In this document: positions 42,539 through 43,968 of the stretch, piece by piece
Layout: every line of letters starts with the position of its first letter
How positions within the stretch are numbered: position 1 is the first letter of the stretch
From: Actinomycetes bacterium
Lineage (GTDB): Bacteria; Actinomycetota; Acidimicrobiia; IMCC26256; PALSA-610
Direction of reading: 5' to 3'
NCBI GenBank assembly: GCA_025463905.1
Contig: JAODBJ010000289.1
Location: 1-43,968, forward strand
Length of the DNA stretch: 43,968 nt
Made by a program: the position numbers and the translations under genes
The notes under the pieces: generated by a model
What the model was told of the DNA's origin: nothing
Databases searched by the model: none
What the model saw: the letters and a program-made list of their open reading frames with translations, nothing else

Positions 42539-43654
42539 ATGCACGTCCTCGTCGTCACCGTTGTGCACCAGCCCCTCGACGCGCGCATCTGGCATCGCCA
42601 GATACGGGCCTTGCTCGACGCGGGCCACCACGTCACGTACGTCGCGCCCTGGTCCGGATACGGCGTCACCGTGCCAGTGGCGACCGCCGGCATCGAGAGG
42701 TTGGACACCGTCGACGTGCCGCGCGCCGCCGGGCGCCGGCGCCTGCGCGCGTTGCTGGCGGCGCGCCGTCAGGTCGCGCGCTACCGCGATCGCGCCGACG
42801 TGGTGGTGCTGCACGACCCGGAGCTGGTCGCGGCGACGGTGTTCCTGCGCCGCCCGCCAACGGTGTGGGACGTGCACGAAGACACCGCCGCCACCCTCAT
42901 CGACAAGCCATGGCTTCCGGCGTTGCTGCGGCGGCCGTTGGGGTTGCTCGTCCAGGGGGCGGAACGCCTCGCCGAGCGGCGCATGCACCTGCTGTTTGCC
43001 GAACCGGGGTACCGCGCGCATTTCGCCCACGACCATCCGGTGGTTCCGAACGAACCGGTCGTGCCCAAAACGGCGATCCCGTCCGGCGACGATCGGGTGG
43101 TGTACCTCGGGCGCGTGTCGCGCGGTCGAGGTGCCGACGCGCTCCTCGCGCTCCCCGGTCTGTTGCCGGCGGGCGTCCGGCTCGTGGTGCTCGGCCCCGC
43201 TGATCCCGACGTCGCGGATCGCTTCGCCGACGCGGCGCGGGCGGGCGTGCTCGAGTGGAACGGGTTCGTACCCAACGACGTCGCGCACACCCGTATCGAC
43301 GGTGCGCTCGCGGGCCTTTCGTTGCTGCGCGACCTGCCGAACTACCGCCACTCGCGCCCGACGAAGGTCGTGGAGTACATGGCCCGCGGGGTGCCGGTGA
43401 TCACGACGCCCACTCCCGTGGCGCAGGAGATCGTGGAGCGCTACGACACCGGAGTGGTCGTACCGTTCGACGACGTCGAGGCGGTAGCGAGCGCGGTCAC
43501 GCGCTTACGCCAAGACCCCGCGGGACGAGCGGCATTCGCGGCCCGCGGGCATGCGGCCGCGCTCGCGCACTACGACTGGCGACGCAGCGCGAACGGTTTC
43601 GTCAGCGCGCTGGAAGCGGTCGTGAACGTCGAGGGCGCGTCGGGCCGGCGATGA
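42539..43654 (+). CDS. GT4-family glycosyltransferase
   Basis: 371 residues, ATG 42539. GT-B fold with an N-terminal Rossmann domain (VTVVHQPLDARIWHRQIRALLDAGHHVTYVAP; VVLHDPELVAATVFL; WDVHEDTAATLIDKPW) and a C-terminal domain with VVYLGRVSRGRGADALLALPGLL and SRPTKVVEYMARGVPVITTPTPVAQEIV (donor-binding motif). It resembles enzymes that add sugars to lipid-linked intermediates; donor unknown. Probably co-transcribed with the preceding methyltransferase. Its last 53 bases overlap the convergent gene at the window edge. Confidence 0.88.
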   Translation: MHVLVVTVVHQPLDARIWHRQIRALLDAGHHVTYVAPWSGYGVTVPVATAGIERLDTVDVPRAAGRRRLRALLAARRQVARYRDRADVVVLHDPELVAATVFLRRPPTVWDVHEDTAATLIDKPWLPALLRRPLGLLVQGAERLAERRMHLLFAEPGYRAHFAHDHPVVPNEPVVPKTAIPSGDDRVVYLGRVSRGRGADALLALPGLLPAGVRLVVLGPADPDVADRFADAARAGVLEWNGFVPNDVAHTRIDGALAGLSLLRDLPNYRHSRPTKVVEYMARGVPVITTPTPVAQEIVERYDTGVVVPFDDVEAVASAVTRLRQDPAGRAAFAARGHAAALAHYDWRRSANGFVSALEAVVNVEGASGRR

Positions 43655-43968
43655 ACCCCGCGCCCCACGCGTGGTGCATGGTGACGAACACCAGTGGAAG
43701 CCGAGCCGCGACGGCTCGGTCTTTGCCTCTACCGGCCGTCGCCGATGCCGCAAGCGTGGCCGCCGCGTAGATCGCGGGTACTGCGAGCGCTCGCCGGTCG
43801 AACAGCAACCCAACGACAACGCCGACGGCGTTCCCGACGAGAGCGACCGGTGGCACCGCTTGGCGCCACCGCAGCGAACGGGGATGGCGGCGCAGCATCT
43901 CGCGTTTCCACTGGCCGTACTCGAAATATTGGCGGGCGAGCCCTGCGAGCGACGGTCGGGGGCGGTAC
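43602..43968 (-). CDS. C-terminal part of a GT2-type glycosyltransferase, runs off the right edge
   Basis: The frame is open from the window end (YRPRPSLAGLARQYFEYGQWKREMLRRHPRSLRWRQ) to TGA at 43602-43604, so the ATG at 43898 is internal. The R-Q-YFEYGQWKREM-RRHP segment followed by two hydrophobic helices is characteristic of the C-terminus of ExoA-like GT2 glycosyltransferases with membrane anchors. Converging with the GT4 gene and overlapping it by 53 bases. The catalytic domain lies outside the window. Confidence 0.8.
   Translation of the reverse strand, partial: YRPRPSLAGLARQYFEYGQWKREMLRRHPRSLRWRQAVPPVALVGNAVGVVVGLLFDRRALAVPAIYAAATLAASATAGRGKDRAVAARLPLVFVTMHHAWGAGFIAGPTRPRRSRPLPAR

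Overview
The window is high-G+C bacterial DNA, densely packed with genes and with frequent GTG starts and 4-base (GTGA) start/stop overlaps. A SufC-SufS-SufU set, paired acyl-CoA dehydrogenases of the kind expanded in actinobacteria, and CbiM/CbiQ proteins of actinobacterial appearance point to an actinobacterium. Acidimicrobiia would fit, but that placement is inference. There are no rRNA or tRNA genes, insertion sequences, phage genes or CRISPR arrays. No gene-free stretch exceeds 300 bases.

Left part (1-8.7 kb): after the end of an unknown gene comes an operon of a secreted DUF4331 protein, a membrane-anchored TPR protein and a NicO-type nickel/cobalt permease with a His-rich loop. It meets a convergent Fur-family regulator. 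Divergent from the regulator is a cobalt/nickel ECF transporter, cbiM-cbiQ-cbiO, whose ATPase has a His-rich tail. Together this reads as a metal (Ni/Co) handling module. A 57-residue minus-strand gene with a good ribosome binding site follows.

Middle part (8.8-24.7 kb): a thioesterase-like gene; sufC-sufS-sufU without sufB/sufD; a GT4 glycosyltransferase divergent from a glycogen-debranching-type glucosidase; a four-gene OpuC-type compatible-solute ABC importer; a metallo-beta-lactamase-fold hydrolase with a duplicated 3' tail; a secreted protein made of two tandem copies of an unrecognised domain; two acyl-CoA dehydrogenases that probably form a heteromer; and an endonuclease/phosphatase-fold protein lacking a normal start codon.

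Right part (24.7-44 kb): a surface-glycan locus. It has two sulfotransferases (one fused to Sel1-like repeats), two polytopic membrane proteins, three SAM methyltransferases, several single- and multi-domain glycosyltransferases, UDP-GlcNAc 2-epimerase (wecB) and an ABC-2 polysaccharide exporter (permease plus ATPase). The layout suggests synthesis, methylation, sulfation and export of a cell-surface polysaccharide that probably contains a ManNAc-derived sugar. Most genes from 24.7 to 35.3 kb are coupled by overlapping stops and starts and are probably one transcript. The last gene runs off the right edge.

The most unusual sequence features are a 17-bp perfect hairpin lying in frame inside the NicO gene, a 19-bp perfect hairpin after the OpuC operon, a 46-bp duplication of the hydrolase gene's end, and two proteins sharing a coiled-coil plus double-transferase layout, one of which looks catalytically degenerate.
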